Shown here: one piece after another, positions 37,201-49,200 of the stretch | How positions within the stretch are numbered: the stretch's first letter is position 1 | Layout: each line of letters begins with the position of its first letter | NCBI GenBank assembly: GCA_964017195.1 | Contig: OZ024890.1 | Location: forward strand, 21,392,201 to 21,456,200 | Reading direction: 5' to 3' | Length of the DNA: 64,000 nt | Source: Siderastrea radians | Taxonomy: Eukaryota > Cnidaria > Anthozoa > Scleractinia > Rhizangiidae | The notes under the pieces: generated by a model | Seen by the model: only the letters and a program-made list of their open reading frames with translations | Databases searched by the model: none | Told to the model about the DNA's origin: nothing | Position numbers and translations under genes: made by a program

Positions 37201-40200
37201 ACGAAAAATAGAGCCTGATACAATTCTTCTACGGAAAGTCTGCCGCCCACTTTTTTGATTGATTGACATTCAACAAAACAGCCAATCAAAATTTCTTCTG
37301 CTTGCACGATCCTCGGTATGCAAATTTCCTATAACGGCAATTCACAGAAAGTCACGCAAATGTTGGCAAAATAAGAAAATCATAGGCTACGATATATATC
37401 TGTTAGGCACAAGCACTCAAATTTACACGATTGCTAACTTGAAGGTTCCGGTATTGTACATGGTTGCTCTGTCTGAGCTGAAACTGAATGAAAATCCAAA
37501 ACACGACGAGGTTGTCATGTACCAAAATATGCTGCACGCTTGAATCCTTTCCCATTTCAGACATTTCAGATGGTATCTGGAAATATCCTTTACGCATTTG
37601 TCACCGATTTTCTTCGTAAAAAACCTTGGGCAAATAAGAGAAGTACCTTCAGTTTCATTCTTTAGAATAAAGATATAAATAAAACCGTTTATAAACAAAG
37701 GAGTATTTTGTAATTTAATTTAGTTCCAGAAGTGATAGATATTTGAGATTAGCAGCGAATTTTATCTCTAAACAGCAGCGAATTTTAAAACGAAGAACAT
37801 TTATTATAAAACTAGTCAGATCCTTTGATGTCAATGTCAGAGATCAATAAAACGACATTTAAAAACAATGAAATGACTATAAACTGAAAATCGTTATTGC
37901 GACTTGATTGCGGTTCTCACCAAACATCGGTTTACCGTTAAGTTTACCGAATTATCGGTTGACTTGTTGATCATTCTTGGTGAAAGATACTTGTTCGTCT
38001 GCTGTTTGTTTTGTTTTGTAAAACGCGGAAACAGCCACTACTCTGTTCATGTTATCAATACTAGCTGAAAGCCGTCAAATGAAAATTCCGAGACACGATG
38101 CGATAAAACGGAATACATAAGTTACTTCACTGTTGCTGTACTTCTCTGCTCCAGGTGAGAGACAGCTTGCGTCAAACCCAATGCCATTCTCAGGAGAGAA
38201 AGAAATGGTGACAATTCTCCTAGAACGAAGAGAATTTATTAGAGCAACACATTTTACTTCAGCCGACTTGTTCCTTGGTTGTTCCTTGGTGATAGTGGTC
38301 GGATCGAGTCTCGTAGACAATTTACTTCCGTTGACAGCTCTATTGTTAAAGGGCCAATCAGATTGCGAGATTCCCGCGGCCAAAATTTGGCCGCCGACAC
38401 GAACTCCTGTGAGAGATTGTATCAGGCCCTATTTTAGCGAGCGACCAACGTAAGAGAATATGAGAGCGATGCTAAAATTCGGCCTGATCGCAGGTTAGAA
38501 CTTGATCCAATAAGTGAATTAAAAAAGTAGAAAAAGTGTTCTATTTGTCAGGAACACTATGTCTTCATCCAAAGTAAGCAAGACTGGTTTATGTTCAATG
38601 TTGAAGACAACTGCCTCCATTAATACTGAGTCAACTCTCTTTATAATGGACACCATCAGGAGCGAGCTTTGGTGTCCATAGTATACTGGGAGTTGTTTTC
38701 AGTAATTTCTTATTCTCCCAAACTTCAGTTCCTGTCCTTAATGTAAACGGCTTGTGCAATGTGTGAGCTTTGTTATCCGATTCAAAGTAATCACGCAAGC
38801 CTGTTATTGTTGGAGATTTTCTCTACAAAAACTTTCACTGTTTCGCTAGTGACAGGTTGTCATGTTGTAATTATAGTGTAAGGGACTTTTAGACTGTAGT
38901 ATTAGTCGCTTGTTACAAAAGTTTATTGTGTTGGTGAATAAGATAAGGTCCTCAGACATTGCCAACACACGTTGCACTTGTGAAGTAATTTGCAGCATTG
39001 AAAGTTATGATGTAAGTGACAAGATGTTCTTGTTGACATTTTTAGGTCACATTAAGTGTTTTGTTTGAGTTCATGTTTAATGCGTTATCTTAGTTGTGTC
39101 TTCATTGCAAAATTTATTGTTTGTCGGGTTACCTTCGCAATCGGCAAGGTGACCTTGTGAGTATTTTGATTTACGGATAAATTTATGAAGTATATGTAAC
39201 TTGTTTTATCCTAGCTTTTGCCACCCTTCGTACGCTATACCTCCTGTACATGTGTAAACATCAAATAAAGACAATCGAGACTGGAAACGCTGGACATATT
39301 AATTAGACTCGGTTACATTAATAATGGGGGTCCTCTAATAGTGAGGTGTTAAGTTTGCAAGGTGAGAGTGACTCTATGTGACCCCAGTGTTGTTTTGATG
39401 TTTCAGTTTTATGCACCATGGTGTGGTTACTGCAAGAAGCTTGAGCCAGTGTGGATGGAAGTAGGAAGAACTTTTCAAGGATCTTCTATTAGAGTTGCAA
39501 AATTAGATGCTACTAGATTCTCAGGTAGGATGAAATAAAAGAATTATAAGCCACACATTACATGCTAACTCTGGAAACGTCACACAAGTGAACTTGTTAC
39601 AGGGTGCTGGATGCACAAGCAAAAACTTTCATTTGGCACAAAAAGAGATTTAGCATAGGTTTTCTATTTCATTTTATTGATAAGGATGTTGGTGTCGTCA
39701 TCTCTTACAGCTATGAAACCCACTTCCATCTTTCTTGAAGTTTTCAGATAAGTTACCAGTAATTTCAAAACTTAATTTATGAAAACTAGGAGATATTGCT
39801 TTGGGAATATCGTTGAAGATGTCCCAGTTTTAGCTGAGGCATGTTGTGCCATATGAGGCTTTCAGACCAATCACGTGCAAGCAAAAATATTTGATAGATA
39901 ATCGAGGTCTTTATTAGCCTATTTTATCTTCTGCTAAGGTAAATAGTCCTCCCGTGACAGAGGATGAGTAAACAACTGCCTTTGACATGGATAGCCTGTT
40001 AATACTTTGTCTTACAAAAAGACTATGCTAAACCCTTTAAGCCCTGACAGTGACGATAATGAAATTTCTCTTTACAAGTGACGAGGATAAAGGAAGTGAT
40101 CACCAAAGATAAAATGTCTTGATATTTAGACAGATCCTCCTTGCTAGTTCCATAAGAAATGTACAGAGAACAGTAGGGAGAATATGCATTTTGATGTCAA

Positions 40201-43200
40201 GCCCAATAGGTAGCCATGCTTCTATCAAATGACAAACTCATTGTGACCAGTGCATGTTTGAGACTGCAGCCAAATGTACATAAGGATTATTCTAAACATT
40301 AAAACTCGCATCTCCAATGGTTTTAACATTAATTAAAACATTTAAACTCAATTTATCATCTTCATTTTTTCTTAGGTATAGCAAGAGACTTTGGTATCAG
40401 AGGATATCCTTCAATAAAATTGTAAGTAATTTTTTATTCAGTAATGTAAACTGCGTCACTGTCTTTTGTCACAAAATTATTGAATGGTATATGATAAGCG
40501 TTTTGAGTTGAAAAATAAATTAATTGTTCTGTAGGCCTCTTTTCATCTGCTTTCCTGTGTGAAGCAGTATGAGATGATTTTGGTGCACCTTTTAGTAGCC
40601 TGTGAACTCTAAAGTTCGAGACTCAAATAGTTTCATTTTATTACTGCTGCCAATCATTGCGGCCAATCCGGAAGTCTCAAAAACAAAGAAGTTTCCTTCA
40701 ATGGGCTCAAATTCACTATGAAAAGTGGATTTTGATCCACTTTGTCACCATCCGTTGGTTGTTACGATTGATATTATTGTTCTTGAATTTTTATCTTCGC
40801 TAAGATTCATTTAATTCGTGGTTGCAGTGTAAAAGGAAAGCGTGTAATTACTTTTGAAGGAGAGCGCACAGTACAAGATATTGTCCAGTTTGCAGAAAAA
40901 GCTAACAGGTTAGTGCAGTCTGGTGTTTAAAAAGACTGAATGTAAAAAGTGGTGCAAGGAGAACTTGTGTAAGCACTATTCCTGCGGTTTGCAAGACGTG
41001 CAAAGTTTTGAATGTAGCCATCTCTCTCTTGTCTTTGTGTCAATTATTTTGTAAACATACCTGTAAGTCATGTTTGGCAGCAAGAAATTCATTGCTTTGA
41101 GTTTGAGTTAAGTTTGATTTGAGTTTGAATAATGGTAAGCAGTGTTTGTTTGACTGAAAATGATTTTTTTTTTGCTACAGACCAGCAGTAACAGAGCTTC
41201 AAAATGCAGCTCAACTAGAGAGAGTAAGAAAAGAGAAAGATGTCTGCTTTTTTCTAGTAACAAGCAGTGACAACCCAGAATTAACTGAGAAGCTTAAGGT
41301 AAATTTGATGATTGTAATTACAGTATGATGTAAAACAAGCTTATTCTTAATAAATATACTTAGAACATATGCATAGTTATTTTAAATGCGTGTATATTAG
41401 GGTCATTCATTTTTTCGCAAAATTGAAAAATGAAAAATGAAAAGTATCGGCCTAATTTCCTTTTTTTTTTTAATCTCTTAAGAAAATCAAAAACGAATTT
41501 CGTGTAATTCATTTTTTAATTTTCATTTTTTTCTGAAACTCGAAAAATGAAAAATGAATTAAGCTTTGGTTAATTTCATTTTTTCACCTCTTCAAAAAAT
41601 TAAAAACAAATTTTTTGTGTGGTTCATTTTTCAAATTTCATTTTTTCTTGAAAATTGAAAAATGAAAAATGAATTGAAGTTTTGCTTAATTTTTCATTTT
41701 TTGTGAAAAAAATTGGAAAATGAAAAATAGACAGAAATTCATTTTTCATTTTTCTAAAAAATAAAGTGTCACTCTATACGTGCTTTCAGAATCAGGTAAT
41801 TCATGCATTTCGCGCGCACTTTTTCGCTAAGTTGAAGAGCGAAATGGCTGAACTCTCTTCGGGTCTGGGAAATTCAGACGAATTTATCACATTGTCAGGA
41901 GGACGTGGTGAGGCCAGAGGGAATCGAAAGCTGAAGAAAACTTAAGTAAACACAGAGCGACTGTCAGTTACGTTTGGGGTATAAAGTTAACTGATGCGAA
42001 ATCAACGCTCCATTCATGAAACATGAAACAGTCAACTGAACACCATTTTAGCGAAGCTTATCGTAGGTCTTATTACAGAAGTTGAGAAGACACCGGCTAG
42101 AGAGTGAAGCGGCTAAACATGAAACGTAATCTTGTCAGCTTTGTCCACAAGAGATCTGGGTACGGCATACTTTAAATATAGGAATATAACAAAGCATTTT
42201 AACAACGCGAAGAAAATCTACCCTTTACAAAATTAACACGAATTTTCGAAAAGTTTACATCCATTTAATTAACGCGAATTTCCTTGGGGTATATGTTTAC
42301 GTGCATATATTTAACACAAAATCAATGCTTTATTTGATGCTTCCCTATTCCCTTCTACATGTACGTACTGTCGGACATATTCCAATAGATCTGAGCCGAT
42401 ATATCTGGTATGCACCGCAGAGAGGAGCTGACTTATGAGGTGACGTCAAATCTATTAGATAGTAGCCATCTCCGCTTGTTCAAGGCGGTCTGGAAATACC
42501 TAGTATTGAGGTGACTGTGAAATGGCAAAAAAGGCGATGGACATTTTGCACAAGAAAGTAGAAGAAGCCGAGCTATCACCTTGGAGATAATGATCGCTAC
42601 TTTGACGAATGTTAAGACATTTTAGATTTAATATTGAATGCCGATGTGTCGACTGACTCTGTCGGAGAGGTAGATGGCATGTAACTTTGCTGTAAAATAG
42701 TGTAATTTTAATTAACAGTGACGTAAATTAAAGTGCATAAAAATCCGCGTTAATGAGTGGGGGACGTACATGCGTCGTTAATTTCCTGTAATAAGGTACT
42801 TAATTTACAGTATACTGTAGTTATCCTTGTCACTTTTCAGAACCATAAATTTACCAATTTCAGTTTGTTTTCTCCTGAACTGAGGAGATAATGAACTGGC
42901 TGTTGTTGCAGTGCTTGTGGAAGAAACTGAACATAAAAACCTTTAACCGAATACATTCGAGCTGAGCCTGTTAACTTCGACCATCACAAAGGTACCATCT
43001 GAAAACGAGGAGAGATCAAACCTTTCATCCTTCAAAGGCCATTCCGTATCTCCTCGAAACTCGTCAACCACGTCAATGGAGTTTTTTTGTGAGCTGAAAT
43101 GTGGCAAGGATAACTACAGTAAATTAACTACGCCATGAATCAAAGCGTTCAAATGACTTTTTTGTTTCATGTTTAGCTGCCTCACCCTTTAGCTTCTGTA

Positions 43201-46200
43201 ACAAGACCTACGATAAGCTTCACCAAAATGGCGTTCAATTGATCGCTTCATGTTTCGTGAATAGAAGCGTTGATTTCGTTTAAATTTAATATTGAATGCC
43301 GATGTGTCGACTGACTCTGTCAGAGAGGTAGATGGCATGTAACTTTGCTGTAAAATAGTGTAATTTTAATTAACAGTGACGTAAATTAAAGTGCATAAAA
43401 ATTCGCGTTAATGACGTACATGCGTCGTTAATTTCCTGTAGTAAGGTACTTAATTTACTGTAGTTATCCTTGTCACTTTTCAGAACCATAAATTTACCAA
43501 TTTCAGTTTGTTTTCTCCTGAACTGAGGAGATAATGAACTGGCTGTTGTTGCAGTGCTTGTGGAAGAAACTGAACATAAAAACCTTTTGCCGAATACATT
43601 CGAGCTGAGCCTGTTAACTTCGACCATCACAAAGGTACCATCTGAAAACGAGGAGAGATCAAACCTTTCATCCTTCAAAGGCCATTCCGTATCTCCTCGA
43701 AACTCGTCAACCACGTCAATGGAGTTTTTTTGTGAGCTGAAATGTGGCAAGGATAACTACAGCAAATTAACTGCGCCATGAATCAAAGCGTTCAAATGAC
43801 TTTTTTGTTTCATGTTTAGCTGCTTCACCCTTTAGCTTCTGTAACAAGACCTACGATAAGCTTCACCAAAATGGCGTTCAATTGATCGCTTCATGTTTCA
43901 TGAATAGAAGCGTTGATTTCGCACCAGTTAACTTACCCCAAACATAACTGACAGTCGTTCCATGTTTACTTAAGTTTTCTTCAGCTTTTTTTTTTTCAGA
44001 AAAAAATGAAAAATTAGGCAAAAACTCAATTTATTTTTCATTTTTCAATTTTCCAGAAAAAATGAAATGTGAAAAATGAACCACACGGACTTTGTTTTTC
44101 ATTTTTTGAAGAGGTTAAAAAATAAATAAAATAAAACCAAACACTATATTCATTTTTCAGTTTCGAACTTCAGAAAAAATGAGAATTAAAAAATGAGTGA
44201 TACGAAATTCGTTTTTCATTCTCTAAAGAGGTTTAAAAAATGAAATTGCGCCGACTCTTTTCATTTTTCATTTTTCAGTTTTGCGAAAAAATGAATGACC
44301 CTAATATACACGCATTATTTTAGCCTTTATATTAGATAATTCCAGTCTCTGTGTTTTTTGCAAGTGCTGACAGTAATGATTAACCATTTACTGCAGATCA
44401 ATAAGTATTTCCTGGCTAAACCAATCAAATTATGAAAGTTGATGATGGGAAATCGATTGGCCAAATGATAATTGACAATAATTAACTAGTCATTTACCAC
44501 TCTTAAAACTTGTAAGAAAACAAACAGCATTGCATTTTGTGAACTGGAAACATTACATACTTATGATGTGTTGACTGGAGTATTCCCTCTTACTAATAAG
44601 AGAGCAAGCATTATTAACTCAATTTTGTATTCTTTATCTTTATACTCTCCAAAAAAAATTATTGAATATTATTAAATTTAAGTTTTTTCTTTTAAAACCT
44701 GAACGAAAACAAGACAGAAGCACTTACTGGCATGGGTCAGGGTCATTAGGGTTACTGCCTTGTACAGTGCATGCAATTGAAGTGGCCTTTTGTTAGGTTA
44801 AAAGGTTTTCTGTGGACTAATTTAAAAACTTGAGAGTGACCTAGAGTTATTTCCTTTTTCAGAATATTTATACACAAGTTGCAGAAAACAGAGTCGTTCA
44901 GAGTTATTTTTATCACATTGCCCATGAAGCATTACCTGAGGTGAGGAAGCTTCTAACTTGTTTTGAGTGTTAAAAATTATGCATGTGATGGTTTTGGCTT
45001 TGTCACCTTGTCTACATCTTTCGACAATAGTGTCAAGTTTCTTCTCACTTATTCATTGTATCTTGTTTAGCTTAGGCTCAATTGTCTTTCGTGGTCTATC
45101 TTCAGTAGTCTACCTGCCCTCCCCACCTTCAGTTACTAAGGAGTTTTCTTATTTCTGCCTGTTTTAGCATCAGTAATAAATTCCTTTTACCTCAAAGCTT
45201 TGTTGTAATAATTTATTGTGAACAATATCAACCCTCTCAAAATGTGTAACTAGCTGCTGATTTTGCTGCCTACAGTAAGTTGATTACTGCCGCTTTGTTC
45301 AGACCAGATTTCACACCAGGCATCCCTTAGCAGGCAAGCATATGCTGCCCATGCTGTTGACTTGCCCTTTCAATAGAGTACTGTCAAGTTCATGCTGTGT
45401 ATATGTCTTTTAACAGGATGTTCAAGTCAAAGCTCCAACCATTGTAGTTTCAAAAGATGATTCCTTTTATACATTTCAAGGTATTACAGTGTATAATTAT
45501 GTAACAATGGTGTGTAGCCTTTAGATGACCTTCTTGCACTTGTTTGTGAAATTCTTTATTACAGTATGCGCTGATATTGTTTTTTTTTGTAGTTAAAATT
45601 GCAGGGTGTAACATACAGACATTAAATAGTGTGTTGAGATACCTTGTGATGTTCATGTACTCCATTGCTATTAGTTCTTATTAATTATTTTACTTGTCTT
45701 TTCTTTCAAGTTCCCGAGGATGTAAGTGAACAGAATGTATCTGACTGGGTGAATAATGAAAGATTTGAAGCATTTGTTCCTGTCACCAGATCCAATTTTC
45801 ACGACATTACTGAAACAGGCGAGTAACCAATTTGAAGAAATACATTCTAAATGTCATTAAAGATGTGTTTATTGCTCATCGTGGTGTAATATAGGAAAGA
45901 ATCTTTCCTACCTTCTTAATGTTTGTAAATTCAGTCAAACTTCATTTTATGGACACATCTCTGTTACAGACACTTTCACTGTTTGCTTGTTCCGAATGAG
46001 GCCAAGTTGAGGCCTGTCCCTTACTTGTCTGCATCAAAATTTTCGAGTTTTGACTTAAGTTGGTTCAGAAGTTTTGTTTTTTCTGTAAAGTTATATTATT
46101 GTTACATGGGAGACTGGAGTTTTAATTCACACATTATTGTGTGATAAATATTTTTAGATACCGGTAACTTGAAATTTGACTTTATATGTCTCTGCCTTTC

Positions 46201-49200
46201 AGGTAAAGTAATGATGCTTGCCATCTTTGCTGAACAGAAAAGTAAAAAGAAGATCAATGAAAGGTTTGTGCCACTAACACTGTTGACCCTTTAAGCCCTA
46301 AAATCAACATGCATATTCTCCTTACCAACCTTCATGTGTTTCTTATGATTAAGACGATTTCCGCTCAGCGTTCGAGCAGTAAGTGCAAAAATTAAGTTAC
46401 CAAACAAATACTTGCAGCACTGTCACATTTTGAGAACAGATAAGAAGTTATTGTTACTTTTGCTCCCAAGCTGACCCCGCGAGAGAAAATTGGATTTGAA
46501 GTTATCCATATTTCAATTAAAAAGACGCTTCATGTCAGTTCAAAACAAAATGGCGCCCATTTTTAGCATACTTTTACTAGATTTGAAATTAATTTTCTTG
46601 AGAATGCTTGAGAATTTCATTGCGGGGTCACTTGGGCAAGTGAACTAGAGTGAGATGTTTCAAATAGCATTTAAAATGTTACCGTGCTATGAGTAGTTTT
46701 TTGGTAAATATTTTTTGCACTTATTGCTCGAACGTTGAGCAGAATCCGTCTTAAGCTTTTCAGGAGAATTTGTAAAAACTTCAAGACATTTCATCTTTGG
46801 TGATTTTTTCTTTTATTCTTATGACCTGAAAATTATGTGTTATAATGCACTGATATTGTAAGGAGAAATTAGATGCTTGCCACTCTTGGGGTTTAAAAGG
46901 TTAACAAACGACCATGATTGTTACTGATGTGGCAAATATTCAATCTTTGGTTGGTAAAGGTTGTTAGTAAGGTTGTCAGCTGTTGCTTTATGAACTGCCT
47001 GTGACACTTGTTGACACATGAGCACCCTGCAGCCTGCACTGAGAGTTGACTGACAGTCTACCAATAATTTTCTCAAGGATTTTTTAACCATTTATTACTA
47101 TTCAAGTGCCAGCCTACTGTAACTGATCTGTTGACAAATTGACAGTATTTTTGGGCCTTGTGGAGGGGATGTTGATAACATATATTATTATAAATTATCA
47201 ACAGACATCAAATTCCCCACATCTGCCTCTCCCCCCCCCCCTCCTCCCCACCTCCTGACCTCTTGGGGTCAACATTGATAAATGCATTGTTCATAATCAC
47301 AATCTTTAACAAGGAAGTGGAGCTGTTGAAATGGAGATGTCATTGTTACTACCTAACTGTTACTAATTTGTATATGCTATTTTTAACTAATTCTTTGCAT
47401 TAGGGTTAGCAAAGTTGTGAAAAGTGTGGCAATAATTGAAAGGGAAAAGTTTCACAGGTAAGTTCAAAGTGTTGCTTTATAGTTAGACTTCCTATCTTTC
47501 CATTGGATGGTGGAGCAAAACCCTCATATCAGTAATACACTTGCTAGTCTTTCATTTTATTTGCTCCTTGCCCCGCAATTTGGGCAAAAAAGTCAACAGT
47601 CTATGCAAATCTGTCCTTTTCATTTGTTAGAGTTCTACAAACTGGGAGACTTTTTCTTTTGATTAATGTATGCATTTGATTTTCTTGTTGATAGATTCTT
47701 CCAGTTTGGCTGGATGCTGGGAGATACCATAGCATCAAACATTATGATGAGGTAGATAACTAATAAATAATGAGCTAATTATCATGAATTTCCCAGTATT
47801 AGGAGAAATGTGTTCACCTAGTGAACAGTGCTGATTGGAAGTTTGATGGTTAGTGCCTACTCCCAATGACTGTGTTGTTTCCCTACATTGTCTTTTTTCG
47901 CCCAGGTGCTGTATATCTGGGTTCCAGAAAACCGTTAGTGAAAATTAGGAAAATGCTGGGTGTTAATTGTGATGGGCTAGCTATAAGCACCAAGTGTGAT
48001 GTGCCAGCTGGCTTGTTTGGCCTGATGGACAAGGACTTTTCTATAGCTTTACAGGTTTTACCCAGGCAGTATTATGGTAGTCATTAATCTTTCAGAGAGA
48101 GAAGAACACCATTTTCTAGCACATATGCAACTTAAATGCTCCCTTTACTTTCAGCTCACTGACAACACCATATCTGATGGTGTACAACACTACAGATCAT
48201 GTGTATTACTTGATGCAGTATTCAGAAATTAAGGATGAATTTACAGAACAAAAGCTGACGTCCTTCCTGGATGATATACTGGAGGGTCGTGCAAAGGTAC
48301 CTAATTAGTTTAAGGAAATTCACAAGTCTGTTGTGATCGTTGGCATTTCATTTGTGCAGAGCAACTTTCATATACATGTTATGTACTTTACAATTCACCT
48401 GAGGATGACATCAGACATCACCATATACAAACAATAAGGTGGCGGTCGTGCGTATACGCACGTTGCGCCGACTCGTAAAATGGACGTTTTTTGTTTTTCG
48501 TTTTCGTCGCTAGTCAACGTCCATCAGTTTCACATAGTCTTCTTGGGGTGGCGCGGCCTCTGAACAATGACCTTGCTGTTATAATGATGTAAATAATGAC
48601 CTTTGAACAACAATAATTATTGTATCGCTGTTATATAAAAAATAGATTCTAGATTGCAAGTAGCCTGCACTTGTCTCATTAGGATCGAAATGGAGCCCTT
48701 GCCTGAAGGCTGAAACATTTGTCGTGAATGCCCAGGGGCCTTACTTCACGATATCACGGTTTAAGAACGATTTATTTCTCCAGGTAAAGCCACAGGGTTT
48801 AAAGTGTCGCACTAGAACTCATACAGAGATCTCTAACCGAGAAAGTTCTCAAGTTGCTATTGATATTATCAGTTAACCAGTCTGTCAAATACCGGACATT
48901 CTCTGGTAATATGTTTACATACATTTAATTCCTTACATGCTGGAAGTGCAAATTGTCCATAACAGGTCACTGGAAACCATGAACTACTGAAGTTTTTTAA
49001 AAACGAAACCTTTTTCCTTAGGAAAAGGGAGGGGGGCGGGGGGGGCGGGGGGGGGGGGGCAGAGGGGTAGAGACTATCCACCACCTGTAAATTCTTCAGA
49101 ATTTCTTGTTATTTTAATATCTGTTACTTCATATTTATTTATTTATTTATTTATTTTGTAATTGGTTGCTTCTATCAGTACATCATGACCAACCCCAACC

